In this document: positions 9,724-19,999 of the stretch, one piece after another
How the letters are laid out: each line of letters starts with the position of its first letter
Position numbering within the stretch: position 1 is the first letter of the stretch
Source of the DNA: Gigantopelta aegis
Taxonomy: Eukaryota > Mollusca > Gastropoda > Neomphalida > Peltospiridae
Reading direction: 5' to 3'
Length of the DNA stretch: 64,000 bases
Assembly: GCF_016097555.1 (NCBI RefSeq)
Contig: NC_054701.1
Coordinates: 36,609,492-36,673,491 of the forward strand
Position numbers and translations under genes: made by a program
The notes under the pieces: generated by a model
Database searches by the model: none
Told to the model about the DNA's origin: nothing
The model's input: the letters and a program-made list of their open reading frames with translations, nothing else

Positions 9724-12700
9724 ATGACGACCCAGAAAAATAAATGCGACTCCATTTTGTCGGGTATTTATAGCAACAGGTACAGTCACATTTTGACTCC
9801 CACCAACTTGAAACACTTGGCGAGAGAATGGCTCAAAGAAGACACCCCGAGTTTCGACTACGCCGGTTTCGTTGTAGGGGAAAAGGAAGAAACTGCCGTG
9901 TTGTTAGTGAAAAGCCCCGGAGTTGTGGCCGGTCGTCCTTTCTTCGATGCGATTTTTGAAGAGTTGGATTGTAAAGTGGAATGGGATTGCGAAGAAGGCG
10001 AGCATATAGAAAATGTGAGGACTGTTGCTAAAGTGACTGGGAAGGTTCGGCATCTGCTTCTGGGAGAAAGGGTAGCGCTAAACTGCTTGGCCCGGGCGAG
10101 TGGGATAGCGACGTACGCCAGGAAACTGAAGCGGATCGTTGAAGGTGTGGAGTGGAAAGGGGAGGTGGCGGGGACGAGGAAAACCACCCCGGGGTTTCGA
10201 ATGGTGGAGAAGTACGCCCTGCTGGTTGGCGGAGTGGCGACACACCGGCACGACCTCTCCTCCATGGTTATGCTGAAGGATAACCACATTTGGACCGCGG
10301 GAAATGTAGCTCAGGTAGGTTTAGATTAATATATTAATATATATATTCAGGGCTTCTAGATTATGGTAACCCTACTCCCATGGCTAGTGATATTCAATGT
10401 TGGGCTAGTAAATAAATACTATTGCCATGCCCGACGGCTAGTGATTTTTTTTCAAATGTTGCAGTTGTCTATTTTGTAAATATGAATATCCTTTTTCCAC
10501 CCCAACCCCAATGTTAGTATTTTAAGCTCCATCTCTCTGTTTAGGTAACATATCTGATTATTACTATTAGTATTACATGTATTTAGTAAAAATAAAAAAA
10601 ATAAAAATTAAATCAGGGCTCGAACTTAAAAATTTGTCCCACCGACGGCTATTGTGAGCCTGCCTATGGCAATTTTTTAAAAAGTGACAAATAAAATTGA
10701 CAGAAAGGCTATTTTGCTCTATGCAGACATATTTTAAATGTGCAAATGTTAAATATTGGCAGACAATGTACACCAGGTGTATATTAGTGGTGTAACAATA
10801 CATCGAACTATCGATATATTACGATAGTCAGTGCCTCGATAGCAATGCATCGATAGTTAATTCAACTATCGATAACTATTGCAATTGTTTGCTCAACTAT
10901 CGTAGTTTCGATAGTATGCTAAGTGAAATATGGCAACGCATAATTTCACCTAGTGACATTACAAATATATATAAGTATACAGACAAACATATGTGCATAC
11001 GCACACATACTCGCACAGACAAACAGATACCTACCTACCTACATACATACATATACATGAATACATATACATACTTATTTTTTTAACGACACCACTGGAG
11101 CACATTGATTAATTAATCATCGGCTATTGGATGTCAAACATTTGGCAACTACGACAGTCATGAGAGGAAACCCGTGACATTTTCACAACGAAGCAAGGGA
11201 TCTCCGATATGCACCAACATCCCACATACAGGATAGCATATACCACGGCCTTTGATATACCGTTGGTGGTCCCATTTGGCTATTTCTCGTTCCAGCCAGT
11301 GTTCCACAATTGGTGTAACAAAGGCCATGGTATGTTCTATCCTGTCTGTGGGATGGTGCATATAAAAGATCCCTTGCTGCTAATTGAAAAAAGTAGCTCA
11401 TGAAGTGGTGACAGCGGGTTTCCTCTCTGTCTGTGTGGTCCTTAACCATATGTCTGACTCCATATAAACGTAAATAAAATGTGTTGAGTGCGTCGTTAAA
11501 TAAAACCTTTCCTTCCTTGTATTTGGTGCACTGGCTGGAACGAGAAATAGCCTAATGGGCCCACCAACGGGCATCGATCCCAAACCGACCGCGCATCAAG
11601 CAAGCGCTTTACCACTGGGCTACGTCCCACACTCTACATACATACATACATACGTCATACATACGTCATACATACATACATACATCATACATACATACGT
11701 CATACATACATCATACATACATGCATACATCATACACACATCAGATATAGATACATACATACATACATACATACATACATACATACAATCATACATATTG
11801 AAAGACTGAGATAAATAATTTTACGAAATATCTATTCATATTACTGTTATCAAGCGATTTAAGAATTCACGATACTATTGCAATACTGTTGCAATAGTAC
11901 TATCACTATTGCGATACTATCACAATAGTATTTTAACTATCGCAATACTATTGCAATAATAAAACTGACCGTAATAGTCACCTCTACCTAAGACACCATA
12001 GATCGGCCACTGCTAGTGTAATACTATTTTGATATGGAAGACAATTCCGCTCCACTCATTCGTGCGTAAATTAATGAATACAAAACAAGAGACGTGATTT
12101 TTGCCCTGGTCAAATGCAATCAGTCGACAGTCATAAACTGCGTTACTTTCCTTGGGCAATATAATTAATAAATCATTGGAAACAAACATTGTTCGGGGCG
12201 GGATGTATCCCAGTAGTAAAGCGCTCAGTTGATGTGCTGTCGGTCTAGGATCGATCCCCCATGATGGGTCCATTGGGTTATTTCTCGTTCCAGCCAGTGG
12301 CTGGTATATCAAAGGCTGTGGTATATGCTATCCTGTCTGTGGGGATGGTACATAATATAACAGATCCTTGCTACTAATGGAAAAATGTAGCGGGTTTCCT
12401 CTAAGACGATATTTCAGAATTACCAAATGTTTGACATCCAATAGCCGATGATTAATAAATCAATGTGCTCTAGTGGTGTCGTTAAACAAAACAAACTTCA
12501 AGTTCGCTGTTTGATACAGGCTGTTAAGGATGTGAGAGTAGTGGCCGGATTTTCCACGAAAATTGAGGTTGAATGTCGCAGCATAGAGGACGCCACCGAC
12601 GCAGCCACAGCAGGAGCAGAGGTGGTGATGTTGGACAACTTCTCGCCAGAGGTAAGCGATGAATGGTGCTGCGACCATGCTCCTTGCCAAGACATTTTCG

Positions 12701-12839
12701 TTATTTTGTATCAGAAATGAGTAAATATTTATACGTTGTACCTCAACACGAATATCGTTTACATCGGAATGTTAGTTTAATTATAATGCTTATATAGGAG
12801 TTATTATATATTTAACATACGGTTATTTGCGAGAACTGG

Positions 12840-12924
<85 letters not shown>

Positions 12925-14338
12925 AAAACAAAACAACAACTCATCCTGAAAAAAAAGAAATAAAAAAAGCATTCCTTACCTTAGTCTTGGCGCTCAGTAT
13001 AATCCGTCTTTATAAGCGGCGTCGTTGTGGAGTTCTCTGTAACTCTGTAACAGTTACACGATACATCACGTCATATTATTGTTGACGTCATCGTTACTTT
13101 TCAGATACGTAGCAACAAATGTAGATTTCCGGTTCCATTTCCAACTCTCACCCGAAACCAAACATTTATTTATTAATACATTGTTGTGTTATTCTGCTTT
13201 GTTTAATATATATATACCAGTGGTGTGCGGTATTAACTATTTACCGGTATATCATTAATGATTATTCAAAGGGTAAATAATACGTATTCGATACACTCGG
13301 TAATTTCCGTATTATATGTTCGTTGTTAGTCGGAAATCCGGATCTCTTAGATTTGAGTTGTTCAAATATAAACTTTGTATATGAAGGGCCTGACATTATT
13401 AAATAAGCTTTACCGAAGTAATCCATATGTTCCATGTGTTAAATAATAAATTTCTGCTTGTATCATGCATTGTCTTTATTTTGTTAAATGCCCTCAGGCG
13501 CGTATTAAGACATGTATGCAGGGTGTTTTTAGACTAGTGACCGAAATTTCTACAGGGGTCGAGTCAAGCTCCACGGAAAATACATAACAAAAAGAGAAAA
13601 TTCGCTTGAGCAGGGAGATGTTTCGACCACCGAAACCCACCCCCTGCACACGCGGCTGCCCCCCCCCCCCCCCCCCCCCACACACACACATAAATCGGTT
13701 TATGGTGTTGTAAATAAATCAGGCAAAATTTCTCATAATACCAATCCCTAGGTTTTTTTCTTTCTTATTCTTAATTCTTTTTTCTTTTTTTTTCTTCTTT
13801 TTTTGCGGGTAGAGTGGGTGGATGGGTGGTGGATAGGATTGTGTGTGGATGTGGTGAAGGTTGTCTGTTGCTAGACCTTATCTTGCAGGAGAGTTGGCTA
13901 TATGGGGGGAACCTGAAATATGTTTCCTGATTCGTTGTTTGTTTTGGGGTGGGTGTGTGTGTGGGGGGGGGGGGGGGGGGGGTATGGTTTTTAAAAATTA
14001 TTTTATATAGTTTTGGTTTTATTTTTGTTTTGTTCTTTTCTGTTTTTATTCAAAATCATCCATAGAGTAATTCTATGTATGTTTTCTGTTATTAATTCTA
14101 TAACAAACGTCATTTTCAGGCAGCTGTGAAGTCGGCCGCCATTTTGAAAGAACAGTTCCCTCGTCTGATAATCGAGGCAAGCGGCGGAATAACAGAGTCG
14201 ACAATCACGAAATACTGCGACAAGAACGTCGACGTCATTTCCGTCAGTAAACTAGTCCAGGGTTATGACATTGTTGACTTTTCCATGAAAATAACAAAAG
14301 CTGGTCGAGACCCTCACAATCCTACAGTACATATATAA
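9724..14338 (+). CDS. QPRT: Quinolinate phosphoribosyltransferase (nicotinate-nucleotide pyrophosphorylase, carboxylating)
   Basis: The enzyme turns quinolinate and PRPP into nicotinate mononucleotide, CO2 and PPi, the entry of de novo NAD synthesis from tryptophan; it is cytosolic and oligomeric. Exons: 9724-10314 (donor GTAGGT), 12520-12651 (acceptor GATACAG, donor GTAAGC) and 14120-14338 (acceptor TTTTCAG). All introns are phase 0. The product is 313 aa against 297 in human QPRT. The N-terminal domain (1-115) is followed by [16 protein letters not shown] (115-130), the phosphate/substrate motif [10 protein letters not shown] (150-159), [10 protein letters not shown] (168-177) and MLKDNH (183-188) in exon 1; IEVECRS and VVMLDNF in exon 2; and EASGGIT (260-266) plus VDVISVS in exon 3. 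These are the family's active-site barrel motifs. Intron 1 (2.2 kb) and intron 2 (1.5 kb) are full of repeats. The start is the first ATG of a frame with no upstream ATG nearby. All key residues look intact. Confidence 0.95.
10330..12195. repeat. QPRT intron 1 repeats: ATCGATAGT-type clusters and TACA microsatellite
   Basis: Bases 10790-10920 and 11855-11985 are dense in AACTATCGATA, GCAATAGTA and related near-palindromic words, probably the decayed ends of one mobile element. A TACA/GTCA microsatellite occupies 11636-11790, and a CAGGGCTCGAACTTAA end lies at 10614. Between these I see no exon. Confidence 0.55.
11078..11632 (-). repeat. SINE nested in SINE (family 1) in QPRT intron 1
   Basis: A minus-strand family-1a SINE (11078-11255 and 11519-11632) is split by a 5'-truncated plus-strand family-1b SINE (11256-11518) that ends in AAATAAAACC TTTCCTTCC. 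Short TTGGTG-like repeats flank the insert. The head of the outer element reads as the reverse complement of GGGACGTAGCCCAGTGGTAA. Confidence 0.75.
12196..12500 (+). repeat. SINE family 1a ending next to the QPRT exon 2 acceptor
   Basis: The head is GCGGGATGTATCCCAGTAGT and the B box AGGATCGATCCCC. The tail AAACAAAACAAACTTCAAG ends about 20 bases upstream of the exon 2 boundary (exon starts at 12520). Most of the region where the branch point should lie is therefore SINE-derived. Confidence 0.85.
12846..12923. repeat. (AG)n microsatellite in QPRT intron 2
   Basis: About 39 uninterrupted GA units. The rest of intron 2 (to 14119) has poly-C at about 13660-13679, (CA)n, a pyrimidine-rich stretch and poly-G at about 13964-13982, with no exon. 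Confidence 0.95.
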
Positions 14339-14426
14339 TAATTAAATTAACTGATGTGAATGGTTTTCAAAATCATGGAACCAGTGGAACCACTCGTTTA
14401 TGACGTGTACACCAGTCCCATTAGTA

Positions 14427-14653
14427 CACTGGCGTAGCCGGGAAGTGTGTGTGTGTGTGGGGGGGGGGGGGGATATGGGGATCATGTCCCTCCACAACCA
14501 CACTTCTTATTCTTCACCATCATAACACGTGTAAATCATTCATAGACATTGTGGTTGCTACCCCCCCCCCCACCCCCACCCCCCACCCCCCACCCCACCC
14601 CCCTTTTCCCAATGCAGGTGTCCGTCCAGTACAAAATCCTGGCTACACCAATG
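14427..14653. mobile_element. hAT-type MITE 90 bp downstream of QPRT
   Basis: The ends CACTGGCGTAGCCGGGA and TCCTGGCTACACCAATG pair with a few mismatches and match the GCGTAGC-type ends of the element at 5087. The flanks CATTAGTA (14419-14426) and CGTTAGTA (14654-14661) agree at seven of eight positions, a hAT-like TSD. The interior is mostly poly-G and poly-C. Confidence 0.65.
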
Positions 14654-14661
14654 CGTTAGTA

Positions 14662-15425
14662 GGCCTGTTAGCTGAGCATTTGTGTTAGTATAAACCTGTT
14701 CATCGCTAAAAGGTCACGAGGTTGTTTATCTCAGGGCTCATGTGGATAGTATTTTGCTTGATCAACTTGAGAACGTTTTAATACTATTCAAATGTATGCC
14801 ATTTATGCAAATTCAGGCACATAGGAACGATATCTGGATGATTTGGGGTTGTTTTTGTTTGGGGGTTTTTGGGGGGAGGCCACAATCTTTAGTGAGTGGG
14901 TCACAGCCTCAAGTGGGAAGGCACAAGCCATATTTTTATCTTTATTTATATAGAGTAGGACAAATAAACTGTACATTTTCATTCTCGAGGGGCACCCTCC
15001 ACACACACTCCCCGCCCCACCCGGTTCCATCGGGCCTGAAGATGTTGTTAACCAATTACCTTTTAGCCATTGCTTAATTTGGCAACGTTCACTGGCATTT
15101 GTGTAACTTATGTATATATAATATGTGTATCTCGGTGTATCTGTCTGTGCGCGTATGTGTGTGCGTGTGTCTGTGTGTCTGTTGGTATCAGATGAGCCAG
15201 TTATCACAGACATATTGCAGTTGCAACTGAATGATAAGCTTCATTTAAAATAATAACTTACGTGGTAGATTATGTAATTTGTGAAATGTATGTTTATTAA
15301 AAATGTATCTAGTTATCAATATTTTCTGCACAAAAACGTAATAAAAATGAAAAAAGCAAAGTGTATTTTTAAAGGGTGGATCTACTCTTTTTCTTTTCTT
15401 TTTCTATTTTTTTGTGTTTGTTTGC
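14662..15425. other. No gene seen; low-complexity intergenic DNA
   Basis: Contains GT/TG-rich stretches at about 15110-15185 and an AT-rich stretch beyond 15230. No splice-flanked reading frame or known motif was found. Confidence 0.4.
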
Positions 15426-15781
15426 AGAGTAAGTAAAATGTGTTGAGTGCGTCGTTAAATAAAACATTTCCTGTATGCGCAGTAGTAAAGCGCTCTCTTG
15501 ATGTGTGGTCGGTCTGGGATCAATCCCTCTCAGTGGGCCTATTGGGCTATTTCTTGTTCCAACCAGTACACCTTGACTGGCATATCAAAGGCCGTGGTAT
15601 GTGTTATCCTGTCTGTGGTATGGTGCATATAAAAGATCCCTTGCTACTAAAGGACACATATAGTGGCTTTCCTATCTTAGAAAGACATATGTCGAAATTA
15701 TCAAATGTTTGACATCCAATAGCCGATGATTAATAAATGAATATGCTCTAGTGGTGTCTTTAAACAAAACAAACTTTTAAC
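15426..15781 (+). repeat. SINE family 1a preceded by a family-1b tail fragment
   Basis: Bases 15431-15472 are the 1b tail (AAAATGTGTTGAGTGCGTCG). A 1a copy then runs from about 15473 to AAACAAAACAAACTTTTAAC. A further minus-strand 1b tail fragment lies at 16420-16480. Confidence 0.75.
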
Positions 15782-16904
15782 TAACGTTTAACTGTATGTT
15801 TATATATGTTCAAAATGTTGTACTGCATTTAATAATCATAGGTAGTGTTTTGAAATCCAGAATGATTATTTACTGAATTTACCCAAGATATTCATTTAAA
15901 AAAAAAAAAAAAAATAATAATAATAATAAAAATAAAACCCTTGACTATTAGACAACCCAAATACACGAACATAAAAGTGTATCTTCGATTTCTGCGACAG
16001 GTGCAGGCTATACGAGTTAATTAAAACAGATCCAGAAATGTATCCCGGAGAGAATAGCAACCATATGCACACATCTGTCGATTGAATTTACGGTTTGAGA
16101 TAACTTTCTGGTCGAGATCGCCCATGTTTTGTTCATATTATCAGTCTCTGTATGTTTAACGTGTTTTTGAACGTCCTAATGGTAGCAATATACCAAATAG
16201 CGTCCAATCGTGTCAAAGTTCAAAATGTACGCAACTTCAAAGATGACGGTTAACACTACTGATCCTGTCATTGGTGATAAAGTGACATATAGAAGATATT
16301 TCATGTTTTTTGTCAAATATGATTTATATCTCATCGAGTGAAGTTTGCAATCATATCTCACGATATGTGTAATATGATTGCAAATTTCACGAAATAAGAT
16401 ATCAATCAAACATGGAAAGAAAGAAATGTTTTATTTTAACGACGCACTCAACACATTTTATTTACGGTTATATGGGAGATATCAGTCATGCATATTTGAC
16501 AAAAAACATGAAATTTTCTATTTATTACATAACTTTTGTCAATTTACCTTTATTTTTACAATACCAGCAGCAAAATAGTTCCGGCTTTCTTACAGTGAAG
16601 ATAACACTTTCTACAGTGACGATAACACATTTTAGAGTGAAATAGTGACTGATAACACTTTTATTTCACTGATATTTTAAGATATTTCACAATTTCATAA
16701 TAAGGTCTGTTATCATACAATTCTGTTTAATATGGCCAGTAAGTTCCTGGAATGTAATTTGAATTAGTATCAAGATCCGAGCTATTATTGTACTTGGAAC
16801 GTGTGCGAGATCCTAATAACAACAGGATGAACAGGTTTGTGTGGAACTAGAATAGTCACAGACGATTCCCGTTATGTCTAAAACTAGCAGCTTAACCCCC
16901 AATG

Positions 16905-17190
16905 TCAGGTCAGGTCAGGTCAGGTCAGGTCATAGGGTTTTACGTGCACATTCAGAACACGCTGTTATAACGCACGCCTGTCATGGGCGTAGGTGCCGGT
17001 CTAGGCCGGCTCCTCCGTCCAGGACAGGAGAACCCCTAATTTGTTCTGATTGACTTTTAAGGGTAGGTCAGGTCAGGTCAGGTCGTAGAGCTTAACGTGC
17101 ACATTCAGAGTAAGCTGTTTTAGCGCACGCCTGTCATGGGCACAGGTGCCGGCCTCTGTCGGCTCCTCCGTCCAGGACAGGCTTAAAGGG
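16905..17190 (-). repeat. Tandem pair of a retroposon-like unit with (GACCT)n tails
   Basis: Two units (about 16908-17030 and 17063-17190) share CGCACGCCTGTCATGGGC and GGCTCCTCCGTCCAGGACAG. Each carries an AGGTC pentamer array (TGACC on the other strand) at its left side. A unique body plus pentamer tail suggests a minus-strand SINE or LINE 3' end. I do not recognise the family. Confidence 0.5.
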
Positions 17191-17199
17191 TAAAGGAGT

Positions 17200-18100
17200 G
17201 ATGGTATTTATATCCATGAGTTATGAAACGTTCAGGAGGGCGAACCATCGGGGTCGCTTTCTAGACCGGTGTTTGTACCTGATGTTAGATTAATGTGATA
17301 TGATAGAAGACAAATGGTACCAGTCGATTGTTTGCGAATGCTCGACCTCCTGAACACGCCACTGGTGTATAATAATGTTGATTGAAACGCTGCATGTTAT
17401 AGTTTTAGCCACGTGTGGAAATTACACTACTATATACAAGGTCGTGTATGGGATTTGATTTGGTGGTGTACACCCTATTTTTTATATTGTGTATGCGGCC
17501 AAATAAAATCATACACGACTACAATAGTAACATATGTCGCTAAAACTGCTTGTGATGCATTTCGGTCAACATATATCATATGAAGACCAGTTTCGGTGAG
17601 CATAAGCATTCAGTTCTTAAGCATATCATCATTTATAAACAGACAGTTATTATCCAAATAGCTATCTTTTTATTAGTATTTCTACACTTCAAATGACCGC
17701 TATATGGCAACGTTTACCGCACGTGCGTCAAAAACTAGGATGCAAAAGCCGCACATATTTTTAACTATGTTACCCGTTTCGGTGAGTGAAACGTTTAGTG
17801 GTATAGCTTACAGCCAAAACTTTCCAACACAAAATAAATCAAGGTTTTATCAAAACATGTATGTTGTTCAACAAAATGTACTTATAATAATTTACAAAAA
17901 TTATTTAAAATATTTTAAGGCAACTTACAAAATAGGAGTCTTTTAGGACCATTGTTAACAGACAACATTTTTGAAAACGAATATAGCAATTCTGATGTCT
18001 TGCAATCGTGTTATAAGTTGAGCAAATGAATGGGTATAATGGTGAAATGTTTTGGTTAAAAATAAGCTGCATTCTGAGTTTTAATCAATATACATGTATA
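17200..18100. other. No gene seen
   Basis: AT-rich intergenic DNA between repeat clusters; no exon-like frame with plausible splice sites was found. Confidence 0.35.
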
Positions 18101-18103
18101 AAC

Positions 18104-18592
18104 AAAAGCGGGTTTCCTGTCTCATTATTTGTGTGACCCTTTAAAGGACATTCCCGAGTTTGCTGCAATGTTTAAGATGTTATCGACTAACAGATACTTT
18201 TTAACAACTATAGTTACATATCAAATATATTTTTCTGCATAAAATATTAGTGGCTGTATATTAAATGTGTTTCTGATAGTTCTAATATTTGTACTAGGTT
18301 AAATTTCATTTTATTTCCTAAAAAAGATTTTTTCGTACGTACGAAATTATTTGAAGACAAAATCCAGTTTGGGCTTCTTACAAATATTAAGACGACTAGA
18401 ATCACATTGAATATACAGACACTGATATTCTAAAAGAGAAAATATATTTAATATGTAAGTTTAATCGTAGAAATATTTTATTAGTCGGAAACATCTTACA
18501 ATGCAGCAAACTTGGGAATGTCTCTTTAACCGTATGTCGGACGTCATATAACTAATAAAAATGTTTTTAGAGCGTCGTTAAATCAAATAGGG
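18104..18592 (+). repeat. SINE family 1b tail interrupted by a TTAA MITE
   Basis: The SINE text GCGGGTTTCCTGTCTCATTA followed by GTGTGACCC breaks at TTAA and resumes after the MITE with TTAACCGTATGTCGGACGTC. The MITE-free consensus elsewhere in this window reads GTGTGGTCCTTAACCATATG, so the insertion duplicated TTAA and left the SINE otherwise continuous. Confidence 0.85.
18145..18525 (+). mobile_element. TTAA-flanked MITE, copy 2 (inside a SINE)
   Basis: A 381-bp element with TTAA at 18141-18144 and 18526-18529. Its ends are AGGACATTCCCGAGTTTGCT and the complement of AGAGACATTCCCAAGTTTGC. Because its host SINE is known from other copies, this one fixes the element's limits and target site. 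Confidence 0.88.
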
Positions 18593-18593
18593 G

Positions 18594-18905
18594 ACAGGAC
18601 GTAGACCAGTGGTAAATCACTCGCTTGATGCGCGATCGGTCAGGGATCGATCCCCGTCGGTGGGCCCATTGGGCTATTTCTCGCCAGCCAGTACACCACG
18701 ACTGATACATCAAATGCCGTGGTATGTGCTATCCTGCCTGCGGGATGGTGCATATAAAATATCCCTGGCTACTATTACAAAAATGTAGCGGGTTTCCTCT
18801 CTAAGACTATGACAGAATTACCAAACGTTTGACATCCAATAGCTGATGATTAATAAATCAATGTGCTCTAGTGGTGTCGTTAAACGAAACAAACTTTAAC
18901 TTTAA
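18594..18905 (+). repeat. SINE family 1a, near full length
   Basis: Runs from GGGGACAGGACGTAGACCAG through AGGGATCGATCCCCGTCGGT (B box) to AAACGAAACAAACTTTAACT. Confidence 0.8.
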
Positions 18906-19701
18906 ATCAAATATTCCTTTCTTTGTGCCTTCCTTTTATCACAAATGGCAGGACCGGTAGCATTAACTGTGGAATGAAAACTTGGGTGCACCTCGAACCC
19001 GCTGAAATACTATCTGATGTACAGCTACCTATAACCCAAAGTTCATTTTATGATCTAATATGTGTTTGTACGCAGGAAATTATTTGAGATAAATTCCATA
19101 TTAAAACTGAAAATGTACGCAAAAAATAAGTACTAGCCTTTTCGAAAAAAAACCCAGACAGCTGTACTCTTCAAAGAGCCGAGAATATGCAGAATTTCCC
19201 TAGGGAATGGGTACAACGTTTAAAAAGACACTGACATTCGTTCCATATGCCAATTTCCCCCAGAAACACCAAGCCGGCCAAGATATTTAATTTGCTTGTC
19301 CCACTAAAAGTTGATGGAGAATGGCAGGTGTGTGGTACAGATAGCCACAAGAGACAAGCACCTGTTGCGATTGGAGGACAGGACTGGGATGTGGAGATGG
19401 ACAGCAAAATAAGTTGAAATATAGGAGGAATTGCTAAATCGGGAAGAAATGAGATGGAATTCAAAGGAGAGAAAGGAAAGGGGGCAGTGGGATAAAAAAA
19501 AAGAAGAAGAGATATATCGAGATATGTAGAGCGTGGCCCCTAACCCCTGCCTTTGGATCCTCGCCTGGTTTCCCTGCTGAATTTTTATTAATGATGGTCT
19601 TATGCAATTTGTTTTGCCCCTTTCCATATTGACTACAATAGTAATCACTCTCTATAAAAACAACAACTAACAATAAAACAAAAACAAACACACACCCTCC
19701 C

Positions 19702-19750
<49 letters not shown>

Positions 19751-19855
19751 CACCCTTCCCCTCCAAACTACAAAACCCCAGACATAACAAACAAACAAGC
19801 GCGCGCACACACACACACACAAAACACCCTTCCCCTTCCAAACGAACTACAACCC

Positions 19856-19886
<31 letters not shown>

Positions 19887-19995
19887 ACATACAAACAACA
19901 CAAACAACACAAAAACAAAAAAGCCCCAAATAAAACCCATAATCCTAAATGCGGACATATAAACCAACAAAACAACACTGAACGCCGAATTTGCG
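18906..19995. repeat. Intergenic DNA with AC-rich microsatellites
   Basis: (AC)n arrays lie at about 19706-19747, 19804-19821 and 19873-19890, with poly-C at about 19853-19872. Two ACACAAAACACCCTTCCCCT segments flank the middle array, a small imperfect duplication. No gene is seen. Confidence 0.6.
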
Positions 19996-19999
19996 TAGA

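Noticed and set aside
9858-10289. Antisense reading frames over QPRT exon 1
   Set aside because: Shadows of the real, conserved plus-strand exon.
19461-19970. 169-aa Val/Cys-rich frame
   Set aside because: Translation of (CA)n arrays and poly-C.
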